Source: Actinomadura sp. GC306 (lineage in GTDB: Bacteria > Actinomycetota > Actinomycetes > Streptosporangiales > Streptosporangiaceae). From it: 35,189 bases of DNA. Under the pieces are notes generated by a model. It saw nothing but the letters and a program-made list of their open reading frames with translations, was not told the origin of the DNA and did no database searches. Position numbers and translations under genes: made by a program. This document shows positions 24,616-31,631 of the stretch, one piece after another (within the stretch, counting starts at the first letter, position 1; every line of letters begins with the position of its first letter). The stretch is taken from assembly GCF_004348665.1 (NCBI RefSeq), contig NZ_SMKM01000032.1, positions 1 through 35,189 of the forward strand. Reading direction: 5' to 3'.

Positions 24616-25482
24616 CTAGGAGTTGGTGTAGTTCGGCGGGCGGCGGGCCATGAAGGCGGTGATCTGCTCGGTGTGGTCGCGGGCGTAGGACGTGAGGACC
24701 TGCGTCCGGTTCTCCAGGTCGATGCCGGCCTGGAGGCTGCCCACCTCCAGTTGGCTCCAGGCGACCTCCTTGGTCATCCAGACGCCCATGGGGCTGTTCG
24801 CGCAGATGAGCGCGGCGATCTCCAGCGCCGCGTCGACCACCGAGCCGTCCTCGACCACCCGGCTGACCAGGCCGATACGCAGCGCTTCGCTGGCCTGCAC
24901 GAAGCGGCCGGTGAGCAGCAGCTCGTGGGAGAGGCCCGCGCCGATCAGGCGGGGCAGCAACCAGCTCACGCCGATGTCGCAGCCCGACAGGCCGATCCGG
25001 ACGAAGGCGGCGTTGAACCGGGCGGACTCGGCGGCGATCCGGATGTCGCTGGCCAGCGCCAGCGCGAAGCCGCCGCCGGCGGCGGGCCCGTTCACGGCCG
25101 AGATGACGGGCTGCGGCAGGTTGCGCAGCTTCGGGACGAGCGAGGCGATGGCCTGCTGGACGTGCATGCCCGCCTGCGGACTCCGCCGCCGCTCGCCCCC
25201 GTCGTCGGCGGGAGCGGAGTCGCGGACCGGCGGGTCGTGGAGGTCGAGTCCGGCGCAGAACGCCCGTCCCGCCCCCGTGAGGATGACGACCCGGCATTCC
25301 TCGTCCACGGCGACGGCGTCGAGCGCGGCGTGCAGATCCTTGATCAGCTCACCGGACATGGCGTTGAGCCGGTGCTCGCGGTCCAGGGTGAGCAGCCGGA
25401 CGCCGGGCGCGGGCGTCTCCACGCGCACCGTCCCGCCTGATGCGGGGGTGCCGGGCAGGTAGGCGTCGCCATCGGTCAGCAT
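24616..25482 (-). CDS. Enoyl-CoA hydratase/isomerase-family protein
   Basis: This 288-residue crotonase-fold enzyme has VVILTGAGRAFCAGLDL (about 64-80), NLPQPVISAVNGPAAGGGFALALASDIRIAAESARF (about 119-155, the oxyanion-hole loop), and IGLSGCDIGVSWLLPRLIG. In this last segment an Asp sits near the usual second catalytic Glu, as in some mycobacterial EchA-type members. The C-terminus ends in ARRPPNYTNS, with a family-typical RxPxY region. It is the second gene after the SDR (gap 31 bases), implying a shared acyl-CoA pathway. The substrate is unknown. Confidence 0.9.
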   Translation of the reverse strand: MLTDGDAYLPGTPASGGTVRVETPAPGVRLLTLDREHRLNAMSGELIKDLHAALDAVAVDEECRVVILTGAGRAFCAGLDLHDPPVRDSAPADDGGERRRSPQAGMHVQQAIASLVPKLRNLPQPVISAVNGPAAGGGFALALASDIRIAAESARFNAAFVRIGLSGCDIGVSWLLPRLIGAGLSHELLLTGRFVQASEALRIGLVSRVVEDGSVVDAALEIAALICANSPMGVWMTKEVAWSQLEVGSLQAGIDLENRTQVLTSYARDHTEQITAFMARRPPNYTNS

Positions 25483-25513
25483 GGGGATTCCAATCTCGTG
25501 GAGGCGGTCGAAT

Positions 25514-26284
25514 TCAGCGGGCGACCAGGCCGCCGTCGGCGAGGAGGACCTGGCCGGTGACGAAGCTCGCCGCGTCGGAGGCGAGGAACAGCGCCGGGCC
25601 GACCATCTCGTCGGGGTCGGCCATGCGCTTCTGCAGGGCGGCCTGCTCCATGACCTCCTGGAACTCGGGCGGGTTATTTCGCACCATGTCGGTGTCCACC
25701 GTGCCCGGGGCGAGGGCGTTCACCCGGATGCCGCGCGGGGCGAACTCGGCGGCCATGGAACGGGTGTAGGCCACCATCGACGCCTTGGCCGCGGCGTACA
25801 TCGAGACGTACGGGGAGAACATGAACGCCCCGGCGGACACGACGTTGACGACGGAGGCGCACGGGCTCTCCGTGAGGAGGTCGAGCGCGCTCTGCACCAG
25901 AAACACCGGTCCGCGGACGTTCACGTCCTGCGACTTGGCGAACGCCTCCGGGGTGAACGATCCGAGGGGCAGCGCCAGCGGGTTGGCGGCGTTGTTGACC
26001 AGGATGTCGAGCCGGCCGAAGGTGTCGGCGGTGCGGGTGACGAGGGCGTCCAGCGCGTCCAGGTCGCCCAGGTGGGTGGGGACGCCGAGGGCCGCCCCGC
26101 CCATCACCTTCAGGTGCGCCTCGGTCTCGGCGCACGCGTCCGGCTTGCGGCTGGCGACCACGACGCTCGCCCCGGCGGCCACGAACCCCTCGGCGATCGC
26201 ACGTCCGATGCCCCGCGTGCCTCCGGTGACGACCGCCACCCGCCCCGACAGGTCGAAAAGGGCCCGCAGCCGCTCAGCGTCCAT
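25514..26284 (-). CDS. SDR-family oxidoreductase
   Basis: This 256-residue classical short-chain dehydrogenase has the TGGTRGIGRA cofactor motif near residues 20-29, NNAAN near 96-100, and the catalytic YAAAK near 161-165, in the order expected of FabG-like enzymes. The C-terminus carries VTGQVLLADGG. It probably oxidises a hydroxyacyl or similar substrate with NAD(P). ATG 26284 follows GGGGAGG; a GTG at 26329 would add 15 residues. It precedes the crotonase gene in the same operon. Confidence 0.92.
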   Translation of the reverse strand: MDAERLRALFDLSGRVAVVTGGTRGIGRAIAEGFVAAGASVVVASRKPDACAETEAHLKVMGGAALGVPTHLGDLDALDALVTRTADTFGRLDILVNNAANPLALPLGSFTPEAFAKSQDVNVRGPVFLVQSALDLLTESPCASVVNVVSAGAFMFSPYVSMYAAAKASMVAYTRSMAAEFAPRGIRVNALAPGTVDTDMVRNNPPEFQEVMEQAALQKRMADPDEMVGPALFLASDAASFVTGQVLLADGGLVAR

Positions 26285-26401
26285 ACCGGCCTCCCCGGGG
26301 GAGCCGCGGGCCGGCACCTCGTTGATCACGCATCACGGACGTCCCTTCTCCCGGGCCCGGCCGAGGCACCCGGCCCACGCGGCCGCACCATTCTGGGGAC
26401 T

Positions 26402-26424
26402 TTGTATCAATCCGCGAAGTACAA
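26402..26424. promoter_or_regulatory. Spaced inverted repeat upstream of the SDR-crotonase operon
   Basis: TTGTA (26402-26406) and TACAA (26420-26424) are separated by 13 bases, a TetR-like layout. The short arms leave a fair chance of coincidence. Confidence 0.3.
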
Positions 26425-26435
26425 CGCCCGCACCG

Positions 26436-26522
26436 CCCTTCCCTCTCCTCGGACCCCACCGGCGCGCAGCTCCTGTTACCCCAGCTCACCGAATGCCTGA
26501 AGCACTGCGGGCTGGACGAGTG
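26436..26522 (-). pseudogene. C-terminal remnant of a toxin-like small gene, paralog of 28552-28788
   Basis: The minus strand reads CFRHSVSWGNRSCAPVGSEEREG in one frame, matching the C-terminal YFRQAVSWCRRMCSPAGPEEKEE of the small gene at 28552-28788. On the plus strand 26441-26520 and 28563-28642 align without gaps at about 57 of 80 bases (hand count). Upstream the reading breaks down, and no full-length frame exists, so it is a decayed partial copy. It sits just past the stop of the RsbW-like ATPase gene. Confidence 0.7.
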
Positions 26523-26577
26523 GGCCAGATCCGTGACGGGGCCCGTTCGGCGCGTATTGCGGCCCCTCCGGTGGCCT

Positions 26578-26970
26578 TCACGAGGGGTTGATGACTGCGA
26601 AGACGACCTTGCCGGTGTTGCCGGCGAGCGGGCGGACGCCCCAGCAGCGGCAGAACTGGTCGACGATGAACAGGCCCCGGCCCGCCTCGCTGATCGTGTC
26701 CGTCTCCTGCATATTCGGCAGGTCGCAGGTCGCGTCCTGGACCTCCATCCACAGCGCGCCGTCCTCGGTCCTCCCCAGCCGCAAGGTCACATCGTCGTCC
26801 GACGCAGACGCGTAGCGCAGGGCGTTGGTGACGAGCTCACTGGCCACCAGGCACGGGACGAAGTCGTCCATGCCCCACTGACCGGTGACCAGCCGCACGA
26901 ACCGCCGCACCTCCGCGACGACCGTGAAGTCGTGCTTCACCACCATCTCGTTCTCCGTCGCCCGACTCAT
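26578..26970 (-). CDS. RsbW/SpoIIAB-like ATP-binding regulatory protein
   Basis: This 130-residue GHKL ATPase has the N box in SELVTNALRYA (Glu45, Asn49), a G1 box in VQDA (Asp79) and a G2 box in GRGLFIVD (about 97-104). Such stand-alone HATPase_c_2 proteins are very common in mycelial actinomycetes, many next to XRE/DUF397 genes, where they may act as anti-sigma factors or regulatory kinases. The ATG at 26970 follows a GAGGAGAGG site. It is divergent from the XRE gene at 27107, and co-function is inferred from this widespread arrangement. Confidence 0.9.
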   Translation of the reverse strand: MSRATENEMVVKHDFTVVAEVRRFVRLVTGQWGMDDFVPCLVASELVTNALRYASASDDDVTLRLGRTEDGALWMEVQDATCDLPNMQETDTISEAGRGLFIVDQFCRCWGVRPLAGNTGKVVFAVINPS

Positions 26971-26991
26971 GACCTCTCCTCACTCTGCGTG

Positions 26992-27051
26992 GCATTCAAT
27001 GCACAGTGAGCCACTTATCGGGCTAGCATGTGCCTACCGCTGAGAAGTGGC
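26992..27051. promoter_or_regulatory. Inverted repeats and -10 in the ATPase-XRE intergenic region
   Basis: GCATT-C-AATGC (26992-27002) is a palindrome, and GCCACTT (27010-27016) is the inverse of AAGTGGC (27045-27051). TAGCAT at 27024-27029 is a reasonable -10 for the XRE gene. These sites could bind the XRE regulator. All of this is untested inference. Confidence 0.4.
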
Positions 27052-27106
27052 AGCGAGCGGTAGACCATCCCCCGAGCACGACAGATTCCGCCGAGAGGTA
27101 GGAACC

Positions 27107-27916
27107 ATGCCCCCGCGACGGCAACGCCCCCGCGAGTCGCCCGCCCTCGTCGCCTTCGGCCGTCAGATGCGCCGGCTGAGGGAGGCCAAGGACATCAAGC
27201 AGGAGACGATCGCTCACCTGACGAAGGTGAGCGGCCCCCAGGTCAGCCGCATCGAGAACGGAAAGAAGCGCGCCACCCGGTCATTCGTGATCGCCGTGGA
27301 CGACTACCTGGAAGCGGGCGGCTCCCTCATCAGCCTCTGGGAGGACCTGAACAAGGACGGGCACCCCGTCCCGATCTGGTTCGACTGGCCTCAAGTCGAG
27401 TCGGATGCGGTGATGCTGGTGAGCTGGGAAAACTCGGTAGTCCCCGGGCTTGCCCAAACATCTGCCTACGCCTCGGCGATGCTGCGCGGCAACCAAGAAG
27501 CCACCGACGCTCGTATCAGCCGCCAGACCGTCCTCACCAAGGACGACGACTCACCCTCACCAACCGTCCTGTTCCTACTCGACGAGCACGTCCTCTACAA
27601 CCTCGTCGGGACGCCAGAGACGATGCGCGAACAGCTCGAACACCTTCTGGAGCTGAGTTTGTTCCCGAACATCACGATTCAGGTAGTGTTGGGAAGCGGT
27701 GAACACGAGGGTGTCCTGGGCTCGTTCGTGGTCGCGACGATGGAGGATCGAAGCGAGGTCGCATACATCGAGACAGCGGTTCGAGGCATCACTACGGACA
27801 ATCCCGCAGATTTGTCCATCTTGGCGCGAACCCTGGTCGAGCTCCGTTCACGGGCGCTCACACAAGCGATGTCTCGTGAACTGATCCGAAAGGTCATCCA
27901 GGAGCAATGGACCTGA
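27107..27916 (+). CDS. XRE-family regulator with DUF5753 domain
   Basis: This 269-residue protein has an N-terminal XRE helix-turn-helix at about 17-70 (FGRQMRRLREAKDIKQETIAHLTKVSGPQVSRIENGKKRAT), and a C-terminal DUF5753 sensor-like domain at about 95-265, with ENSVVPGLAQTSAYASAML and FPNITIQVVLGSGEHEGVLGSFVV as landmarks. It overlaps the start of the DUF397 gene by 10 bases, the standard actinomycete arrangement; some such pairs control development or behave like toxin-antitoxin modules. The ATG at 27107 has AGGTAGGA before it. Confidence 0.94.
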   Translation: MPPRRQRPRESPALVAFGRQMRRLREAKDIKQETIAHLTKVSGPQVSRIENGKKRATRSFVIAVDDYLEAGGSLISLWEDLNKDGHPVPIWFDWPQVESDAVMLVSWENSVVPGLAQTSAYASAMLRGNQEATDARISRQTVLTKDDDSPSPTVLFLLDEHVLYNLVGTPETMREQLEHLLELSLFPNITIQVVLGSGEHEGVLGSFVVATMEDRSEVAYIETAVRGITTDNPADLSILARTLVELRSRALTQAMSRELIRKVIQEQWT

Positions 27917-28098
27917 CAAACGCCAAGTGGCGCAAAAGCAGCCACAGCGGCCCCAACGGCGGCAACTGCATCGAACTGGCGGAGGCGGCCAGCGCTGTAG
28001 TGGCGGTGCGGGACAGCAAGGACCCGGACGGCCCCGTCCTCCTGCTGAACCGCACGGCGCTGCAGGCGGCCGTCCGATCCGCAGCCGCCACGCGCTGA
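27907..28098 (+). CDS. DUF397-domain protein
   Basis: This 63-residue protein has the family's WRKSSHSGPNGGNCIELAE pattern (residues 8-26) and VAVRDSKDPDGPVLLL. DUF397 proteins are small partners of XRE/DUF5753 regulators and can counteract them. It has a GGAGCA site, and its ATG lies within the end of the XRE gene, so the two are coupled. Confidence 0.95.
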   Translation: MDLTNAKWRKSSHSGPNGGNCIELAEAASAVVAVRDSKDPDGPVLLLNRTALQAAVRSAAATR

Positions 28099-28195
28099 CC
28101 TCCCGGTAGCGGGCACGCCACCGGAGCGCGAGGTACGGGTCAGCCTCAACCGGCCCGGTACTGGCTGAGTGGCGAGCCCACTCGTCGCGCCCCGG

Positions 28196-28555
28196 TCAGG
28201 CCGACGCGACCTCCCGCGCCTTCTCGAACTGGACTTGAACTGGCATTTCGCTCACGGTCGGCCAATGCGGCGTGGCGGCGCCGACGGCGTGCGCGGCTGT
28301 GCGGATGAGCGCCAGAGCACGGTGCAGGGCGGTCGTGGGGTCGGCCGTGTTGAGAATCAGCAGTTCGACGGTGATGGTGTTCGTCTCGGCATTGGTGGCC
28401 ACGGCCGAGTCGGTGAAGTCCTCGTTGCAGGCTTCGAGGTGGAGGAGCTCCTGCATCACCCGCTCGCCATGCGCATGGACGTCCCCGGGCTGGGTTCCCG
28501 GCGCCAAGTCCAACTGGAACTCAAGGGAAAGCTGGGAGGCCTCTTTCGCGCTCAT
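28196..28555 (-). CDS. Small protein of unknown function, likely antitoxin-like partner
   Basis: This 119-residue acidic protein has no signal or membrane segment. It has a strand-like SLEFQLDL start, a CNEDFTDSAVATN segment near 43-55 followed by ITVELLILNTADPTTALHRALALIRTAAHAVGA. This layout of a Cys-containing middle, a strand, then an Ala-rich helix resembles the partner protein of HicA-like genes in actinomycetes as I remember it. Its ATG overlaps the stop of the upstream gene by four bases (ATGA at 28552-28555). No HicB-type partial RNase H motif is visible. Function is inferred from the pairing only. Confidence 0.7.
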   Translation of the reverse strand: MSAKEASQLSLEFQLDLAPGTQPGDVHAHGERVMQELLHLEACNEDFTDSAVATNAETNTITVELLILNTADPTTALHRALALIRTAAHAVGAATPHWPTVSEMPVQVQFEKAREVASA

Positions 28556-28788
28556 GGCTCTTCCTTCTCCTCAGGTCCCGCTGGTGAACACATCCTCCTG
28601 CACCAGCTCACAGCTTGTCTGAAGTAGTGCGGGTTGGACGGGGTGAGGTGAATCTGACGCTGATGCAGGCCGCAAGGGCACTTGACCGTGTAGTACGTGG
28701 GTGGATTCTCCACGCACCAGCCCATTGCCGCGATCTGCTGTAGCGCCTCCTCCCCCTCCTTCCTGGGATGCCTCTTCCAGTTGGCCAA
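28552..28788 (-). CDS. HicA-like small protein, putative toxin
   Basis: This 78-residue basic protein begins RHPRKEGEEALQQIAAMGWCVE (residues 6-27), then YYTVKCPCGLHQRQIHLTPSNPHYFRQAVSWCRR. It is a HicA-like layout (helix, Gly-Trp turn, strands, C-terminal helix), but the usual catalytic His motif is replaced by CPCG, and four cysteines suggest metal binding. The only available start is TTG at 28788, just after an in-frame TAG, with GGCGACAGG upstream; TACACT lies about 22 bases before it as a possible -10. It is translationally coupled to the 119-residue partner, toxin gene first, as in hicAB. A decayed paralog lies at 26436-26522. Confidence 0.65.
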   Translation of the reverse strand: MANWKRHPRKEGEEALQQIAAMGWCVENPPTYYTVKCPCGLHQRQIHLTPSNPHYFRQAVSWCRRMCSPAGPEEKEEP

Positions 28789-28966
28789 CTACCTGTCGCC
28801 TTCGAGTGTACGTACCCTGCCTGCCGCAACTGATAGCGGCTACGTGACAGAACGGTGACGGACAGCGACGGCGCGTGGTGGCGATATCGCCGGTTACGTT
28901 GCTGGCCACAAGTTGCCAAGATCCACAATAATCCTCCGACCTGCGGAAACTTCACCCTCCGGCGAT

Positions 28967-29764
28967 CTAGGGGCTGGTGGGGGCCGGGGTTGTGAGTTGG
29001 GCGTCGGTGAAGGAGTAGGGGGGCCAGGGGCCTAGGAAGCGGACCTTCACGGCCGGGTGGGTTTCCTGGAGGTCGGCGAGGATCAGGCCCAGGTTCTCCA
29101 CGTCGTCCTCGTGGACCAAGAGGGCCAGGGAGAGGACTTCGGTCTCGTCGGGGTCGCGGACGGCGCGGCGGCGGTCGGCGAGGTCCTCGGCGATGGTGCT
29201 CAGTTGCCGGCGGGCGTCGGCGTGGAGCTGGTCGGCCAGGGAGTCGGCCGCGGCCTTGCGGCGGGCGTCCAGTTGCTTCGTCAGCAGGCGGCGCAGGCCG
29301 GGCGAGGCGTCCCGCATCCGCTCTTCGATCTCCTGGGCCGAGTCGCCGGTCGGCACGGCCGCGGAGTCGAGCGTGATCTCGACGCGGTACTCGGCGCGGT
29401 CGCGGAGGCGGGCGAGGCGGGCGTGCAGGTCGTCGCGGCTCTGGCGCAGCCAGGCGCGGAGGCGGTCCGCGGCGTCCTCGTCCTCGCCGGGGGCGACCAG
29501 GACGTTGAAGGTCATCGGAAGTACGCCGCCCGCGGCGCGGCGCATGCCCTCCACCGCCTCGTCGTGGGCTTGGATCCAGCGGCGGACGTCGTCGTCCGGT
29601 CCCTGGTAGGGGCGGGCCGGGGCCTCGTGGACGAGGGCGGCAAGCCCGCAGTCGGGGGCGCGGACGAGCCGCAGCGGGGCGCCGTCGAGGCCCTCGCCCG
29701 GGGGTTGCGCGTCGGCGCCGGGGTCGGCGAGCAGGGCGTAAACGTACAGGGCTTCGGCGGTCAA
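28967..29764 (-). CDS. GvpF/GvpL-family gas vesicle protein
   Basis: This 265-residue protein begins with ALYVYALL, the GvpL/GvpF start, and carries AALVHEAPARPY, then VLPMTFNVLV near 81-90. The later region includes REDDVENLGLI-type sequence (about 219-228) and VRFLGPWPPYSF near the C-terminus, which is the GvpL/F signature ending. These proteins bind the GvpA lattice in assembly. The start is TTG at 29764 overlapping the gvpK stop, and a GGAGGTGA site lies about 9 bases upstream, which supports the TTG. It is the last gene of the 31544-28967 operon. Confidence 0.92.
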   Translation of the reverse strand: MTAEALYVYALLADPGADAQPPGEGLDGAPLRLVRAPDCGLAALVHEAPARPYQGPDDDVRRWIQAHDEAVEGMRRAAGGVLPMTFNVLVAPGEDEDAADRLRAWLRQSRDDLHARLARLRDRAEYRVEITLDSAAVPTGDSAQEIEERMRDASPGLRRLLTKQLDARRKAAADSLADQLHADARRQLSTIAEDLADRRRAVRDPDETEVLSLALLVHEDDVENLGLILADLQETHPAVKVRFLGPWPPYSFTDAQLTTPAPTSP

Positions 29765-30090
29765 CGCCGGTCACCTCCGCCCTCGATCTCTTCGGCCCAG
29801 CGCGTGGGGTTGGCCAGGCGGTCCACGACCTCGTCGACGACCTCGTCCAGGCCGCGGTGCAGGTCCGCGACGGAGGCGGTGATGCCGTGCTCGGCCTTGA
29901 TCTCCTCCATGGCCTCGTCCAGTTCCAGCAGGGCGTCGCCGAGCCGGTTCAGCTCCTCGGTGGTGAGGTCGCCGCCCTCCATCCGGCGCACGGCCTGCCG
30001 TTCCAGCGCTTCCTGGATCACCTCGACGAGGGTGACCACGAGGGTGAGAACGCCGTTCTTCAGGCTGCTCTCGTCAACGGTGATGGCCAT
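29761..30090 (-). CDS. gvpK: Gas vesicle protein GvpK
   Basis: This 109-residue acidic helical protein has LKNGVLTLVVTLVEVIQEALERQAVRRMEGGDLTTEELNRLGDAL (about 10-54), the GvpK core pattern, and ends in a DEVVDEVVDRL helix. GvpK is needed for gas-vesicle formation in species that carry it. AAGGAG lies before ATG 30090. The gene begins 17 bases inside the upstream gene and its stop overlaps the TTG of the next gene, so the four genes are tightly coupled. Confidence 0.93.
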   Translation of the reverse strand: MAITVDESSLKNGVLTLVVTLVEVIQEALERQAVRRMEGGDLTTEELNRLGDALLELDEAMEEIKAEHGITASVADLHRGLDEVVDEVVDRLANPTRWAEEIEGGGDRR

Positions 30091-31018
30091 GAGGCTCCTT
30101 CCCAGCGGCGGACGGGGCCAGCAGCCGCGCCCAGCGCCGCCCTTCCGAGGTGGCCAGCACGAGCTGCTGGCCCGACGCGTCCACGACCAGGCGGTCCAGG
30201 CCGTTCGTGGGCGTGGAGCCGGGTTCGAGGCGCACGTCGCTGATCCGGTCGGTGTCCAGGGTGACGGCGGGGCGGGCGTCGAGCGGCGATTTCCAGGTCA
30301 GGCGGCCGTGTTCCAGCCGGGCCTCGCCGCCGCGCCACAGCGCGCCGCCGCGGCGCGGTTCGTGGTACCACATGTGGCCCTCGCACTCGGGGCCGTCGTC
30401 GTCCGCGACCAGGGGACGCGGTTCGCGGGACCGGACGTGCGGCGCCAGGCTGCGCAGGCTCTCGTCGAACCGCTCGGGGTTTCCGGCCGACAGGAGTGCG
30501 CCGTCGCCGTTGGTCAGTTCCACGCGGACCCGCAGGCGGTCCTCGCCGCCGACGGTTCGTTCGCTTTGCAGGCGGGTGGCGGCGATGTCCTCCAGGCGGG
30601 CCTCCCAGAGCACCGCGCGCGGCTCGCGCCGGTAGACGAGGACGCGCCGGTCGGTCAGGAAGAGGGTGCCCGGACGCCAGATGCCGGACGTGCCCTGCTC
30701 GTCGTAGTGGCCGCCGAACGAGCGGACGACCACGCGCTCGCCCTCCTGCAGGTCGGGCGTGGCGACGGTGGCGCGCTCTGCCCATGCGCGTGTGTCGGCG
30801 TCCCATTGCTGGAGCAGCCCGTACTCCAGCATGGTCTCCATGCCGGCGATCGCGGCGCGCAGGTTGACCCCGATGAGCGGGATGTCGGCGACCGCGATGA
30901 TGAGGTCCAGATGCAGCACCGCACCCTTGTTGAGCACGACCTCCAGCAGGTCGTCCAGGGTGACCCGCGGGTCGCGCGTGGGGCGCAGCGGCGCGGCCGT
31001 CCGGGATTCAGTCGGCAT
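30074..31018 (-). CDS. GvpA-like domain fused to two PH/GRAM-like domains
   Basis: This 314-residue protein has at residues 20-72 a GvpA/GvpJ-type structural domain: TLDDLLEVVLNKGAVLHLDL, IIAVADIPLIGVNLRAAIAG, METMLEYGL. Typical GvpJ/GvpM proteins end soon after this. Here about 240 more residues follow: a segment at about 92-192 with FLTDRRVLVYRREPRAVLW, typical of bacterial PH/GRAM folds, and a second, similar beta-rich segment at about 215-300 (MWYHEPRRGGALWRGGEARLEHGRLTW). Such lipid- or protein-binding domains suggest a gas-vesicle subunit that binds something else. The domain calls beyond GvpA are by pattern. It overlaps both neighbours. Confidence 0.8.
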   Translation of the reverse strand: MPTESRTAAPLRPTRDPRVTLDDLLEVVLNKGAVLHLDLIIAVADIPLIGVNLRAAIAGMETMLEYGLLQQWDADTRAWAERATVATPDLQEGERVVVRSFGGHYDEQGTSGIWRPGTLFLTDRRVLVYRREPRAVLWEARLEDIAATRLQSERTVGGEDRLRVRVELTNGDGALLSAGNPERFDESLRSLAPHVRSREPRPLVADDDGPECEGHMWYHEPRRGGALWRGGEARLEHGRLTWKSPLDARPAVTLDTDRISDVRLEPGSTPTNGLDRLVVDASGQQLVLATSEGRRWARLLAPSAAGKEPHGHHR

Positions 31019-31544
31019 CGCCGTCCCGTGGCCTCTTCTTCTTGGCCGGGGAGCCGTTCCGCTCGGCCTCGGTCAGCGCCTTGGCGCTGCGCCAGCCGCA
31101 CCACGGGCAGTACTCCTCCAGCAGTTGCCGCGTGGAGGCCCGCTTGCCGCAGTCGGGGCAGGTCTCCTTGGGGTCCTCGGTCTCCTTCCACGCGGCCGTC
31201 TCGACGTTCGTCCCGGAGGGGAACTCCAGGCCGTAGCGCGCGGCGGTCTCGAACGACGCCAGCGCCGCCCGCAGCCGGATTCCCAGGAGTTCCACGCCCG
31301 CGACCGACACCATGATGTCGGCGTTGATCACCAGGCCCTTGTCCAGCAGGACCTCGACCACGTGGGCGAGGCCGCCGTCACCGGCGCGCTGCGGCTCCAT
31401 CGGGCGCCGCGTGCCGACCGGACGCCCGGCCAGGTCCCGCGCGGTCACGGTCGATCCCGTACTGCGGCGCTCGATCGACGCGGGACGGACGACATCGCCC
31501 GGCCCGGACGACCGCGTTTCGGCCGGCTGCCTGTCTCGGTCCAT
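31008..31544 (-). CDS. GvpA/GvpJ-like protein with C-terminal zinc ribbon
   Basis: This 178-residue protein has a basic, disordered N-terminus (about 1-55), a GvpA-like domain at about 58-108 (LAHVVEVLLDKGLVINADIM, then SVAGVELLGIRLRAALASFET), and a C-terminal C-x2-C ... C-x2-C zinc ribbon: CPDC at 129-132 and CPWC at 146-149. A basic tail, KKKRPRDGD, follows. Zinc ribbons are not part of standard GvpA, GvpJ or GvpM. ATG 31544 follows GAGGGCGAG; the in-frame GTG 31577 has no ribosome site. It is the first gene of the gvp operon and overlaps the next by 11 bases. Confidence 0.8.
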   Translation of the reverse strand: MDRDRQPAETRSSGPGDVVRPASIERRSTGSTVTARDLAGRPVGTRRPMEPQRAGDGGLAHVVEVLLDKGLVINADIMVSVAGVELLGIRLRAALASFETAARYGLEFPSGTNVETAAWKETEDPKETCPDCGKRASTRQLLEEYCPWCGWRSAKALTEAERNGSPAKKKRPRDGDAD

Positions 31545-31631
31545 CTCGCCCTCGTCCGGTGTACTGGCTCGTCGCACGCGGAGATTCCACGCTGACGCGA
31601 ACGTAGGGACCCTTATCCACAGATTTACCGA

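Noticed and set aside
28168..28184. GAGTGG...CCACTC hairpin between DUF397 and the 119-residue gene
   Set aside because: Only six paired bases; too weak to call a terminator.
29057..31315. 752-residue plus-strand frame opposite the gas-vesicle genes
   Set aside because: Antisense shadow; the minus strand has four coherent, overlapping genes with family motifs.
31613..31621. Perfect consensus DnaA box TTATCCACA
   Set aside because: A single box without AT-rich elements, repeats or dnaA/dnaN nearby does not make an origin. It is in the spacer before the gvp operon and may be chance.
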